From BM506 sp031581485 (GTDB taxonomy: Bacteria; Desulfobacterota; Desulfobulbia; Desulfobulbales; SURF-16), in contig JAVLBA010000074.1 of assembly GCA_031581485.1 (NCBI GenBank), positions 1 through 11,735 of the forward strand: a stretch of DNA of 11,735 bases. Direction: 5' to 3'. Made by a program: the position numbers and the translations under genes. This document shows, one piece after another, positions 5,983 to 11,735 of the stretch (position 1 is the first letter of the stretch; the number at the start of each line of letters is the position of its first letter). The notes below the pieces were generated by a model that saw nothing but the letters and a program-made list of their open reading frames with translations, had not been told where the DNA came from and searched no databases.

Positions 5983-7044
5983 TTACTGAATTTCATCACC
6001 GGCAAAAAGGGCCTCGGCAAATTCGTGCGGATCAAAATCACGCAGGTCTGCCACCTGTTCGCCGATGCCGATGAAGCGGATGGGAATATCAAACTCCCGA
6101 CAGATATTAACCACAATGCCGCCCTTGGCGGTGCCGTCGAGTTTGGTGAGGGTGAGACCGGTTATATCCACGGCTTTGCTGAATTCACGGGCCTGGGACA
6201 TGCCGTTTTGGCCGGTGGTGGCGTCAATAACCAGCATGATTTCATGGGGAGCGCCGGGCAGCTTTTTGGCGATCACCCTTTTGATCTTTTTCAGCTCCTC
6301 CATCAGGTTGACCTTGGTATGGAGACGGCCGGCCGTATCAATAATAACCACATCGAAATTTCTTCTTAGGGCATGCTCCAGCCCGTCAAAGACCACAGAG
6401 GAGGGATCAGCCCCGGTAGCCTGGGCAATAACCGGGACATCGATGCGCTCCCCCCACACCTTGAGCTGTTCAACCGCGGCGGCGCGGAAGGTGTCGCCTG
6501 CCACCAGCACCACCTTTTGCCCGGCCTGAACAAATTTATGGGCCATCTTGCCGATGGTGGTTGTCTTGCCCACCCCATTAACCCCCACCACCATAATAAC
6601 AAAAGGCCCTTCAGCCGGCATAACCAGTTCAGCCGGCTTATCGGAACTGACCAGAAATTCGGTTATTCTTTGCTTTAAGACCGCCTTCAGGGCCTGGGAA
6701 TCAGTGAGCTCGTTGCGGGAGAGCTTGTCGCGGGCGTCGTCAACCAGCTCCATGGTGGTTTCCACTCCAAGGTCCGCGGTAATAAGAATTTCTTCAAGAT
6801 CATCGAGAAGCTCGGGGTCAATCACCTTCTTGCCCAGAAAAAGCGCATCCATTTTCTTGGCAAAGGTCCCTCTGGTCTTTGACAACCCCTTGGTCAATTG
6901 TTTGAAAAGAACGCCCACATCTTCATGCAGAATGGATTTGGGGGCCTCCTCTGCAGGGGTCTCCCCCCCTGAAACCTGTTCTTCCACATGCTCTGCTGAA
7001 TCAGCACGTTCTTTTGCTTTTTTTTTCTTAAACCAACCTAACAT
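5983..7044 (-). CDS. ftsY: Signal recognition particle receptor FtsY
   Basis: The SRP receptor GTPase brings ribosome-nascent-chain-SRP complexes to the inner membrane. The 353 residues contain a basic N-terminus MLGWFKKKKAK likely to touch lipid, a short acidic linker (about 17-40) instead of the long A domain of E. coli, the helical N domain (about 45-135) and the NG GTPase domain. Seen in the G domain: GVNGVGKTTTIGKMA (154-168) for G1, DTFRAAAVEQL (184-194) in the insertion box, DTAGR (236-240) for G3, TKLDG (300-304) for G4 and FIGIGEQVADLRDFD (324-338) at the closing loop. The predicted Shine-Dalgarno AAGGGG (7049-7054) overlaps the stop codon of ispH-ubiA, with 8 nt between the genes, suggesting translational coupling. 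Confidence 0.97.
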   Translation of the reverse strand: MLGWFKKKKAKERADSAEHVEEQVSGGETPAEEAPKSILHEDVGVLFKQLTKGLSKTRGTFAKKMDALFLGKKVIDPELLDDLEEILITADLGVETTMELVDDARDKLSRNELTDSQALKAVLKQRITEFLVSSDKPAELVMPAEGPFVIMVVGVNGVGKTTTIGKMAHKFVQAGQKVVLVAGDTFRAAAVEQLKVWGERIDVPVIAQATGADPSSVVFDGLEHALRRNFDVVIIDTAGRLHTKVNLMEELKKIKRVIAKKLPGAPHEIMLVIDATTGQNGMSQAREFSKAVDITGLTLTKLDGTAKGGIVVNICREFDIPIRFIGIGEQVADLRDFDPHEFAEALFAGDEIQ

Positions 7045-7052
7045 AGAACCCC

Positions 7053-8786
7053 TTACCTAAAGAGAGAGCTGCCCGCCATAAGGGCCAGGGCAACGAGATA
7101 GAGCGCATTTTCCAGCTGAAATTCCAGACGCGCTGAAGGCGACAGGATACCGGCCTGATATTTTTTCGTGATGTAGAGAAGATAGGCAACGCCCGGCAGA
7201 AAAAAGATCATGGCGGGCGGCAGCAGCACGGTCCAGGGCAGAATAATACCAGCCCCAAAGAGGCCGTACAATACATAGGTGAGAAAAGAAAGGGTCTTTT
7301 CCTCCCCGATACAGACCGGCAGGGTTTCCTTACCGACAATCCGGTCCGCCTGCACATCAAAGACATCAAAGAGGGCGTTGCGGACATAGATAAAGAGCAG
7401 CACAAGGAGCATCAGGGTGATAAGGGTGGCAGGCCCGGCTGCAGAGCCCCAGTTGGGAAGCACCACCGTGGCCAGGGCCCAGGCCAGGGCCACCAGGAAG
7501 GTTTTTGAGCCGGGGATCTCCTTGAGCCGCTTAATCTTGAAGATCTGGACCAGACGCTCCGGGAAAATAGGGATGCGATAAAAAATGCCGAACAGGGTCA
7601 TGGTCAGAAAAAGAAGAAAGGCCCCCCTGCCGCTGCCCCAGAGGAGAATGGCCACCCCCATCAGCATGAGAAAGGAGAGGACCAGCAGGACGGTGCCGAA
7701 TTTATCGGCAAATTTCTCCAGCAGAGGATCATTAAAGCGGCGGCTGTGTTCCCCGCTGAAACGGTTGATATTATGCATGGCAAAGAGATAGCCAAAGGCA
7801 ATGGCAAAGGCCTGCCAGCGCATCTGCGTGCTGAGGATCCGGGTAAAGGCCAGGGCCAGGGTGCCGCCGGCCGCTGCCACATAGGTGTTTGAGGCCAGCA
7901 GACAGCGGGCCCCCTGCCTGCAGAAATGGGCCAGGCCGCCCTCTTCCCGGCCCGGCATCGCCTCCAGGGTCCGCATGACGCGGTTGAGCATCCAGGCAGG
8001 AGTGGAGGCCCCGGCAGTGACGCCCACGCTCTTAAAGTTGCGAAGGCGGCAGGCGTCCAGATCCGCCTCGGTCTCCACCAGAAAAACCGGCAGCCCTTTT
8101 TTTTCAGCGATCTCAGCCAGCCTCTTGGTGTTGGCACTGGTTTTGCCCCCCACCACCACCACTGCCTCCACTTCATCGCAGAGAATGCGCACCTCATGCT
8201 GTCTCTTATGGGTGGAGTCACAGATGGTATTAAAGACCTTGCCACCCGGGAATTTCAGGGTGATCCGGGCGCTCAGTTCATTAAAGGAATCATCATCCTG
8301 GGTGGTCTGGCTGACAATGATATAAGGGCCTGTGATGTCCAGCTGGTCGATATCAGCCGGACAAGAGACCACCGCCACCTCCGGCTCGGCATAGCCCATG
8401 AGGCCGATGACCTCGGCATGGTTTTTGTCCCCGATAATAACGGTGAAGCAGGCATCCTTCTTGTGTTTCTTGATAATGGCCTGCACCTTGACCACCCGGG
8501 GACAGGTGGCATCCTTGACCTCGGCCCCGGAATGGCGCAGGGCCGCCTTCTGATGGGGAGGAACGCCGTGGGCCCGGATGATCACCACACCGGAGAAGCG
8601 CTCCGGAATGGCATCCAGGACCTCAACCCCTCTCTCATCGAGAAGGCTGAGGACCTGGGGATTATGGATCAGCGGCCCGAAGGTAGCAATTTTCTTATCG
8701 CTCTGCTGGACGGTTTCCAGGGTGGCTTCCACGGCCCGGCGGACGCCCATGCAAAACCCCGCTTTCTTGGCAAGAATGACTTTCAT
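7053..8786 (-). CDS. ispH: IspH (HMBPP reductase) fused to a UbiA-like prenyltransferase domain
   Basis: A 577-residue two-domain protein. Residues 1-280 are IspH, the last MEP-pathway enzyme, which reduces HMBPP to IPP and DMAPP with a [4Fe-4S] cluster. Its three cluster cysteines are C12 (AGFCMGVRRA), C95 (DATCPRV) and C189 (NTICDSTHKRQ); HAEVIG (123-128), SQTTQD (159-164) and TAGASTP (257-263) also match. From about 295 the protein becomes strongly hydrophobic, with roughly eight membrane segments. It includes DVFDVQADRIVGKETLP (474-490), the second Asp-rich motif of UbiA prenyltransferases. The region expected to hold the first motif reads NINRFSGEHSRRFNDP (339-354), without NDxxDxxxD. 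The ATG at 8786 is chosen because it gives the normal IspH start. An upstream in-frame TTG (8810) would add eight residues, and neither start has a clear Shine-Dalgarno. Confidence 0.93.
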   Translation of the reverse strand: MKVILAKKAGFCMGVRRAVEATLETVQQSDKKIATFGPLIHNPQVLSLLDERGVEVLDAIPERFSGVVIIRAHGVPPHQKAALRHSGAEVKDATCPRVVKVQAIIKKHKKDACFTVIIGDKNHAEVIGLMGYAEPEVAVVSCPADIDQLDITGPYIIVSQTTQDDDSFNELSARITLKFPGGKVFNTICDSTHKRQHEVRILCDEVEAVVVVGGKTSANTKRLAEIAEKKGLPVFLVETEADLDACRLRNFKSVGVTAGASTPAWMLNRVMRTLEAMPGREEGGLAHFCRQGARCLLASNTYVAAAGGTLALAFTRILSTQMRWQAFAIAFGYLFAMHNINRFSGEHSRRFNDPLLEKFADKFGTVLLVLSFLMLMGVAILLWGSGRGAFLLFLTMTLFGIFYRIPIFPERLVQIFKIKRLKEIPGSKTFLVALAWALATVVLPNWGSAAGPATLITLMLLVLLFIYVRNALFDVFDVQADRIVGKETLPVCIGEEKTLSFLTYVLYGLFGAGIILPWTVLLPPAMIFFLPGVAYLLYITKKYQAGILSPSARLEFQLENALYLVALALMAGSSLFR

Positions 8787-8847
8787 ATATTTTTTTAAGA
8801 CAAAGAACAAAAGGAATGGTGGCTGCAGCCCTCAAATAAGCGTGACG

Positions 8848-8876
8848 ATAGTAAACGCAATACCTTTTTTTTGCAA
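8848..8876 (-). promoter_or_regulatory. Candidate sigma-70 promoter for ispH-ftsY-djlA
   Basis: On the minus strand, TTGCAA (8871-8876) is followed after exactly 17 bp by TACTAT (8848-8853), each with four of six consensus matches. The -35 lies just past the stop codon of the upstream aminoacyl-transferase gene. Transcription would begin near 8841, about 55 nt before the ispH ATG. A 92-bp gap here, against 4-17 nt elsewhere in the run, fits a transcription boundary. Confidence 0.45.
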
Positions 8877-8878
8877 GA

Positions 8879-9601
8879 TCAGGAAAGGCGCCACTTGTCA
8901 TCCACCAGCATCTCATGAGGCTGAAACTGCCCCTTATAATTCATGGAGGGCAGCGGCTGGATAAAATAGCCGAGATAGAGGTGATCGAGATCATGATGCC
9001 GGCAGAATTCGATCAGCATGAGGACATTAAATATGCCGGGCTGGCGGGCTGCAAAGCAGGGATCAAAGTAAAAATAGACCGCATTGAGCCAGGAGCTGCC
9101 CCTATCAACCACCGCCACTCCCAGGAGTTGGCCGTCCAGCCGGTATTCAATCTCAAAGGTATCGGTGATGCTGTTGGCGAAAAAAGTGCCGTAATAACTT
9201 TCCGCTGTGTTGTCACGGCCGCTGAAACGGGCATTGAAAAAGGTATTTAAAAGACGTATCTTTTCATAGGTCACCGAAAAAGGCGCCTGGCTGATGGTCA
9301 CATCCCTGTTTTTTTTCATGATCCGGCGCTGGGAGCGATTGGCCGCAAACGCCTGCACCGGCAGGCGGATGGCCCGGCACTGCCGGCAATCCAAACAGGC
9401 CATGGTATAAATCGAGTTACCGTTGCGCCTGAACCCTGCCCCAATAAAGGCGGACATCAGCGGCTCATCAATAAAGCCGAACTGGGCCTGGCGATAGAGG
9501 GCAATATTACCCACCCCATAGGGACAGGGGGTGGGGATATCATAAAAATATTTGAGATAGCCCTCGATCAACCCGGTCTCTTCGCCCTTGATAGTGGTCA
9601 T
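8879..9601 (-). CDS. bpt: Bpt/ATE-type aminoacyl-tRNA-protein transferase
   Basis: Moves an amino acid (leucine in bacterial Bpt, arginine in eukaryotic ATE1) from tRNA to N-terminal Asp or Glu, marking proteins for N-end-rule degradation by ClpAP-type proteases. From the ATG at 9601 there are 240 residues. The N-terminal ATE domain has CPYG (26-29), GFRRNG (56-61), YTMACLDCRQCRAIRLP (65-81) with C69, C72 and C75, then NRSQRRIMKKNRDV. The four cysteines resemble the metal-cluster cysteines reported for ATE1. The C-terminal GNAT-like domain has YYGTFF, LLGVAVVD, FYFDP and YLGYFIQPLPSMNYKGQFQP. Which amino acid is transferred cannot be told. The start is uncertain: ATG 9655 is in frame and would overlap the upstream gene by 50 nt, while ATG 9601 lies 4 nt after its stop but lacks a clear Shine-Dalgarno. 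Confidence 0.88.
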   Translation of the reverse strand: MTTIKGEETGLIEGYLKYFYDIPTPCPYGVGNIALYRQAQFGFIDEPLMSAFIGAGFRRNGNSIYTMACLDCRQCRAIRLPVQAFAANRSQRRIMKKNRDVTISQAPFSVTYEKIRLLNTFFNARFSGRDNTAESYYGTFFANSITDTFEIEYRLDGQLLGVAVVDRGSSWLNAVYFYFDPCFAARQPGIFNVLMLIEFCRHHDLDHLYLGYFIQPLPSMNYKGQFQPHEMLVDDKWRLS

Positions 9602-9605
9602 TTTA

Positions 9606-10772
9606 TCAATATAAGAAGAAGGCCCGCCGCCGCTGCTCAAATTCCTGCAGCCCATCCTGCCAGCTTCTTTCCAGTTCCAGGATATCCACCCCCGCCTCCA
9701 GGTCCAGCCGTACTTGCCGGCTGCCCAGAATCAGATCCATGGGTACTTTATCATACTCATATTCATAGGGGGGCTCTTTATAGGCAAAATGTTCCGGATA
9801 GAGGGTCATTATCGCCTGCAGCAGGGCCAGGGTGGTGCGATAGGGCCTGAGCCGGATGGGATCCGTAACATGGAGCTGAAAGCCGTTACAGACCCGGCCC
9901 TGCCCTTTGTGGAAGGTGGGTTCAAACTGCAGGGGCCGCAGGAAGAGCCCGGGCAGGGGGATGGCCTCCAGAGACGCCATGATCTCTTTGGTTTGCACAA
10001 AGGGGGCGCCAAAAAGCTCGAAAGGCAGGGAGGTGCCGCGCCCCTCCGAGATATTGGTGCCCTCCCAGATCACCTGGCCCGGATAGACCAGGCTGGCGGC
10101 GTAGCTGGGCATGTTGGGGGAGGGAAAGACCCAGGGCAGCCCGCACTCCGGAAAATGCATGCCCCGCTGCCAGCCCTGCATCTGTACGACCTGCAGTTCA
10201 GCGCCGATGGCGAAATGGTCGTTAAAAAGAAGGGCCAGCTCACCAAAGGTAAGGCCGTGGCGCATGGGCATGGGATAGAGACCAACAAAAGAGCCATATT
10301 CCTCTTCAAGAAGATTGCCCTCCACGCTGTCGCCGCCGATGGGATTGGGCCGGTCCAGGACCACCACCATCTTGGAGGCGGCTGCTGCCGCCTCCAGCAT
10401 ATAGATGAGGGTGGACATGAAGGTATAGACCCGGGTGCCGACATCAACCAGATCCACCAGGACAATATCAACATGATCCATCATCTCTGGAGTGGGTTTT
10501 CGCGTCTCGCCATAGAGGCTGAACACCGGCAGACCGCTGACCTGATCCAGACCATGGCCTGATTCCACCATATTGTCCTGTTTTTCGGCAAAGAATCCAT
10601 GCTGTGGCGAGAAAAGAGCGGTGAGCTGACCCGGGAAGGCCGCCATGACCAGATCGCGGCTATGCCGGAAAGAACTATCTGTGGAGGCCTGGTTGCATAA
10701 AAGGCCCAGACGTTTATCTTTAAAAGAGGGAGGCGGCGAGGCCAGCAATTGTTCAATACCAAGAGAAACCAT
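9606..10772 (-). CDS. DUF1343 / NamZ-like exo-beta-N-acetylmuramidase family protein
   Basis: A 388-residue member of DUF1343 (GH171). Its characterised member, Bacillus subtilis NamZ, removes N-acetylmuramic acid from the non-reducing end of peptidoglycan fragments. Recognisable parts are GLLCNQAS (23-30), LFSPQHGFFAEKQDNM (53-68), LVDLVDVGTRVYTFMSTL (105-122), DRPNPIGG (140-147), MRHGLTFGELA (170-180), WVFPSPNMP (214-222), WEGTNISEGRGTSLPFELFG (236-255) and GFQLHVTD (297-304). No signal peptide precedes the domain, so a cytosolic role in wall-fragment recycling is inferred, unlike exported NamZ. Many family members read PEHG where this has PQHG. It heads the leftward run, with the Bpt/ATE gene 4 nt after its stop. 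The Shine-Dalgarno is weak (GGTG 4 nt upstream). Family call is firm; enzymatic activity is unproven. Confidence 0.88.
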   Translation of the reverse strand: MVSLGIEQLLASPPPSFKDKRLGLLCNQASTDSSFRHSRDLVMAAFPGQLTALFSPQHGFFAEKQDNMVESGHGLDQVSGLPVFSLYGETRKPTPEMMDHVDIVLVDLVDVGTRVYTFMSTLIYMLEAAAAASKMVVVLDRPNPIGGDSVEGNLLEEEYGSFVGLYPMPMRHGLTFGELALLFNDHFAIGAELQVVQMQGWQRGMHFPECGLPWVFPSPNMPSYAASLVYPGQVIWEGTNISEGRGTSLPFELFGAPFVQTKEIMASLEAIPLPGLFLRPLQFEPTFHKGQGRVCNGFQLHVTDPIRLRPYRTTLALLQAIMTLYPEHFAYKEPPYEYEYDKVPMDLILGSRQVRLDLEAGVDILELERSWQDGLQEFEQRRRAFFLY

Positions 10773-10795
10773 GGGACACCAATTATCTTAAAATC

Positions 10796-10824
10796 TTGCA
10801 GAATAAGGAAGCGCTTCGTATAAA
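10796..10824 (+). promoter_or_regulatory. Candidate sigma-70 promoter for cooC
   Basis: TTGCAG (10796-10801) and TATAAA (10819-10824; five of six -10 matches) are separated by exactly 17 bp. Transcription would start near 10831, about 100 nt before the cooC ATG and just before the dyad at 10836-10861. A perfect TATAAT also lies on the minus strand at 10879-10884, but no matching -35 is visible for the divergent gene. Confidence 0.45.
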
Positions 10825-10835
10825 GTGTAAATAGT

Positions 10836-10861
10836 AGTGCATTTCCCGCAATGATTGCACT
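10836..10861. repeat. Nested dyad in the cooC leader
   Basis: AGTGCA (10836-10841) and TGCACT (10856-10861) are perfect inverted arms around 14 bp. A second perfect palindrome, GCAAT-G-ATTGC (10848-10858), overlaps the right arm. The group sits just downstream of the predicted cooC start point in the divergent region, where a repressor or a leader hairpin could act. The symmetry is seen; the role is inferred. Confidence 0.45.
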
Positions 10862-10929
10862 GAAATATTCCGCCCATCATTATAAAAACACCTAAAAACG
10901 GCTGATTTTACAGCACCAGGACAGATATT

Positions 10930-11691
10930 ATGAAAATAGCAATTGCCGGTAAAGGCGGCGTGGGCAAGACAACGATCATGGCCCTGATAGCAAAGGAGTT
11001 GCAGCGGGCCGGCCAAGAGGTATTGGTCATTGATGCCGACCCCAGCCCCCATATGGCCCAGACCCTGGGCTTTGACAATATCGAGGAGATCACCCCCATT
11101 GCCGAGATGACCGCCCTGCTGGGGGAACGGGCCGGCAAGGTGGAGGGCTCGCCTTATTACAATATCAACCCCCAGGTCGACGATCTTCTGGCCGACTTCA
11201 TGGTGGAAAAGGATGGTCTCAAGCTCATGGTCCTGGGTGCCATCCAGACCGCTGAGGGAGGCTGCGCCTGCCCGGAGAGCACGGTGCTTAAAAGGCTGCT
11301 CACCAAGCTCCTCCTCACCCCCTCCCAGACTATTGTCCTCGACATGGAGGCCGGCGTCGAACACCTGGGCCGGGGCACCATTGCCAGCGTCGATGAACTC
11401 TTTATCGTGGTCATTCCGTCAAAATCGAGCCTCAGAACAGCGCAGAAGGTCTATGCCCTGGCCCGGGAGGCAGGTATCAAGGATATCTCCTTTATCGGCA
11501 ATCTGGTGGAAGACGAAGATGACAAGATCTTTCTGACCAAAGGCCTTGGCCAGGCGCCGGTGGCTTTTTTCCCCAACTCGCGGGCCATCCGCAAACAGGA
11601 ACGCCACGGCAAGGCGCTGCAGATCGATGTTGACCCCCAGGCCACCCAGGCCGCCCAGGATGTCCTCAAATACCTGCGCACGTCGCCGTAA
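10930..11691 (+). CDS. cooC: CooC-type nickel-insertion ATPase for carbon monoxide dehydrogenase
   Basis: A MinD/ParA-type ATPase of 253 residues. CooC dimerises on ATP and helps insert nickel into the C-cluster of carbon monoxide dehydrogenase, so the target is probably a CODH or CODH/acetyl-CoA synthase. Seen are the deviant Walker A loop GKGGVGKTT (7-15) with signature K8, VIDADPSP (33-40), the CxC pair C112/C114 in EGGCACPES (109-117), which in characterised CooC dimers binds metal at the interface, and LDMEAGVEHLGRGT (137-150) as the Walker B/switch II region. AGGA (10918-10921) lies 8 nt upstream of the ATG. No CODH gene is visible; only 44 bases follow the stop. The related AcsF-type insertases look alike, so the exact partner is open. 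Confidence 0.9.
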   Translation: MKIAIAGKGGVGKTTIMALIAKELQRAGQEVLVIDADPSPHMAQTLGFDNIEEITPIAEMTALLGERAGKVEGSPYYNINPQVDDLLADFMVEKDGLKLMVLGAIQTAEGGCACPESTVLKRLLTKLLLTPSQTIVLDMEAGVEHLGRGTIASVDELFIVVIPSKSSLRTAQKVYALAREAGIKDISFIGNLVEDEDDKIFLTKGLGQAPVAFFPNSRAIRKQERHGKALQIDVDPQATQAAQDVLKYLRTSP

Positions 11692-11735
11692 CAGGCCGCC
11701 AAAACGTTCTCCATCCATCTTCAAGGAAGGGTGGT
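11692..11735 (+). other. Right-edge tail with Shine-Dalgarno-like run
   Basis: No gene is visible in the last 44 bases. A purine run AAGGAAGGGTGG (11723-11734) resembles a strong ribosome binding site and suggests that another plus-strand gene starts just beyond the window, possibly co-transcribed with cooC. Confidence 0.35.

Noticed and set aside
7926..8798. 290-codon plus-strand open frame opposite ispH
   Set aside because: It lies antisense to the conserved IspH domain, and its translation has no domain features.
8787..8810. Upstream TTG start adding eight residues to IspH
   Set aside because: No Shine-Dalgarno precedes it, and the added residues do not fit the normal IspH N-terminus, which begins at the ATG at 8786.
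9714..10562. 282-codon plus-strand open frame opposite the DUF1343 gene
   Set aside because: It is a shadow of the NamZ-like gene, with low-complexity Gly/His-rich translation and no motif.
1..11735. CRISPR array, insertion sequence, phage or toxin-antitoxin module
   Set aside because: No regularly spaced direct repeats, transposase or integrase, terminal inverted repeats, or paired small genes are visible. MazG here is the pyrophosphohydrolase, not a toxin.

Overview
The window reads as an ordinary chromosomal stretch of a Gram-negative anaerobe, most likely a sulfate-reducing deltaproteobacterium (Desulfobacterota, perhaps Desulfobulbales). This is inferred from four traits seen together: an IspH fused to a UbiA-like membrane domain, a free-standing AP2-like protein, a CooC-type nickel-insertase ATPase, and an N-end-rule aminoacyl transferase beside a DUF1343/NamZ-type muramidase. 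No database search was possible, so the lineage is tentative. I see no mobile element, CRISPR array, tRNA or rRNA.

Layout. At the left edge is the 3' end of a response-regulator receiver gene (+). It faces a leftward pair, proC then nadK, 9 nt apart. A strong intrinsic terminator (about 2066-2100) separates this pair from a leftward gene for a small protein with two AP2-like repeats. A gene-free, AT-rich region of about 440 bp (2579-3017) with several inverted repeats and a promoter candidate lies between that gene and the divergent mazG (+). mazG converges on a class-I aminotransferase gene (-).

To its right, a run of leftward genes begins at 10772: namZ-like DUF1343, then the Bpt/ATE-type aminoacyl transferase 4 nt later, then a promoter candidate, ispH-ubiA, ftsY (8 nt gap) and a djlA-like TerB-J-domain gene (17 nt gap). 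A possible weak terminator follows djlA, and the aminotransferase gene comes next. A 157-bp divergent region with a promoter candidate and a dyad then leads to cooC (+). The last 44 bases hold no gene but contain a Shine-Dalgarno-like purine run.

How the genes may work together. Most are housekeeping: proline synthesis, NADP supply, nucleotide sanitation, isoprenoid synthesis and SRP-dependent membrane targeting. ispH-ubiA, ftsY and djlA-like are packed tightly enough to be one transcript and all have membrane roles or membrane anchoring. namZ and bpt may be translationally linked. The points most worth a second look are the IspH-UbiA fusion, whose UbiA half lacks the usual first Asp-rich motif; the AP2-like protein with its palindrome-rich upstream region; and the dyad in the predicted leader of cooC. 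I found no clearly new multi-gene system.
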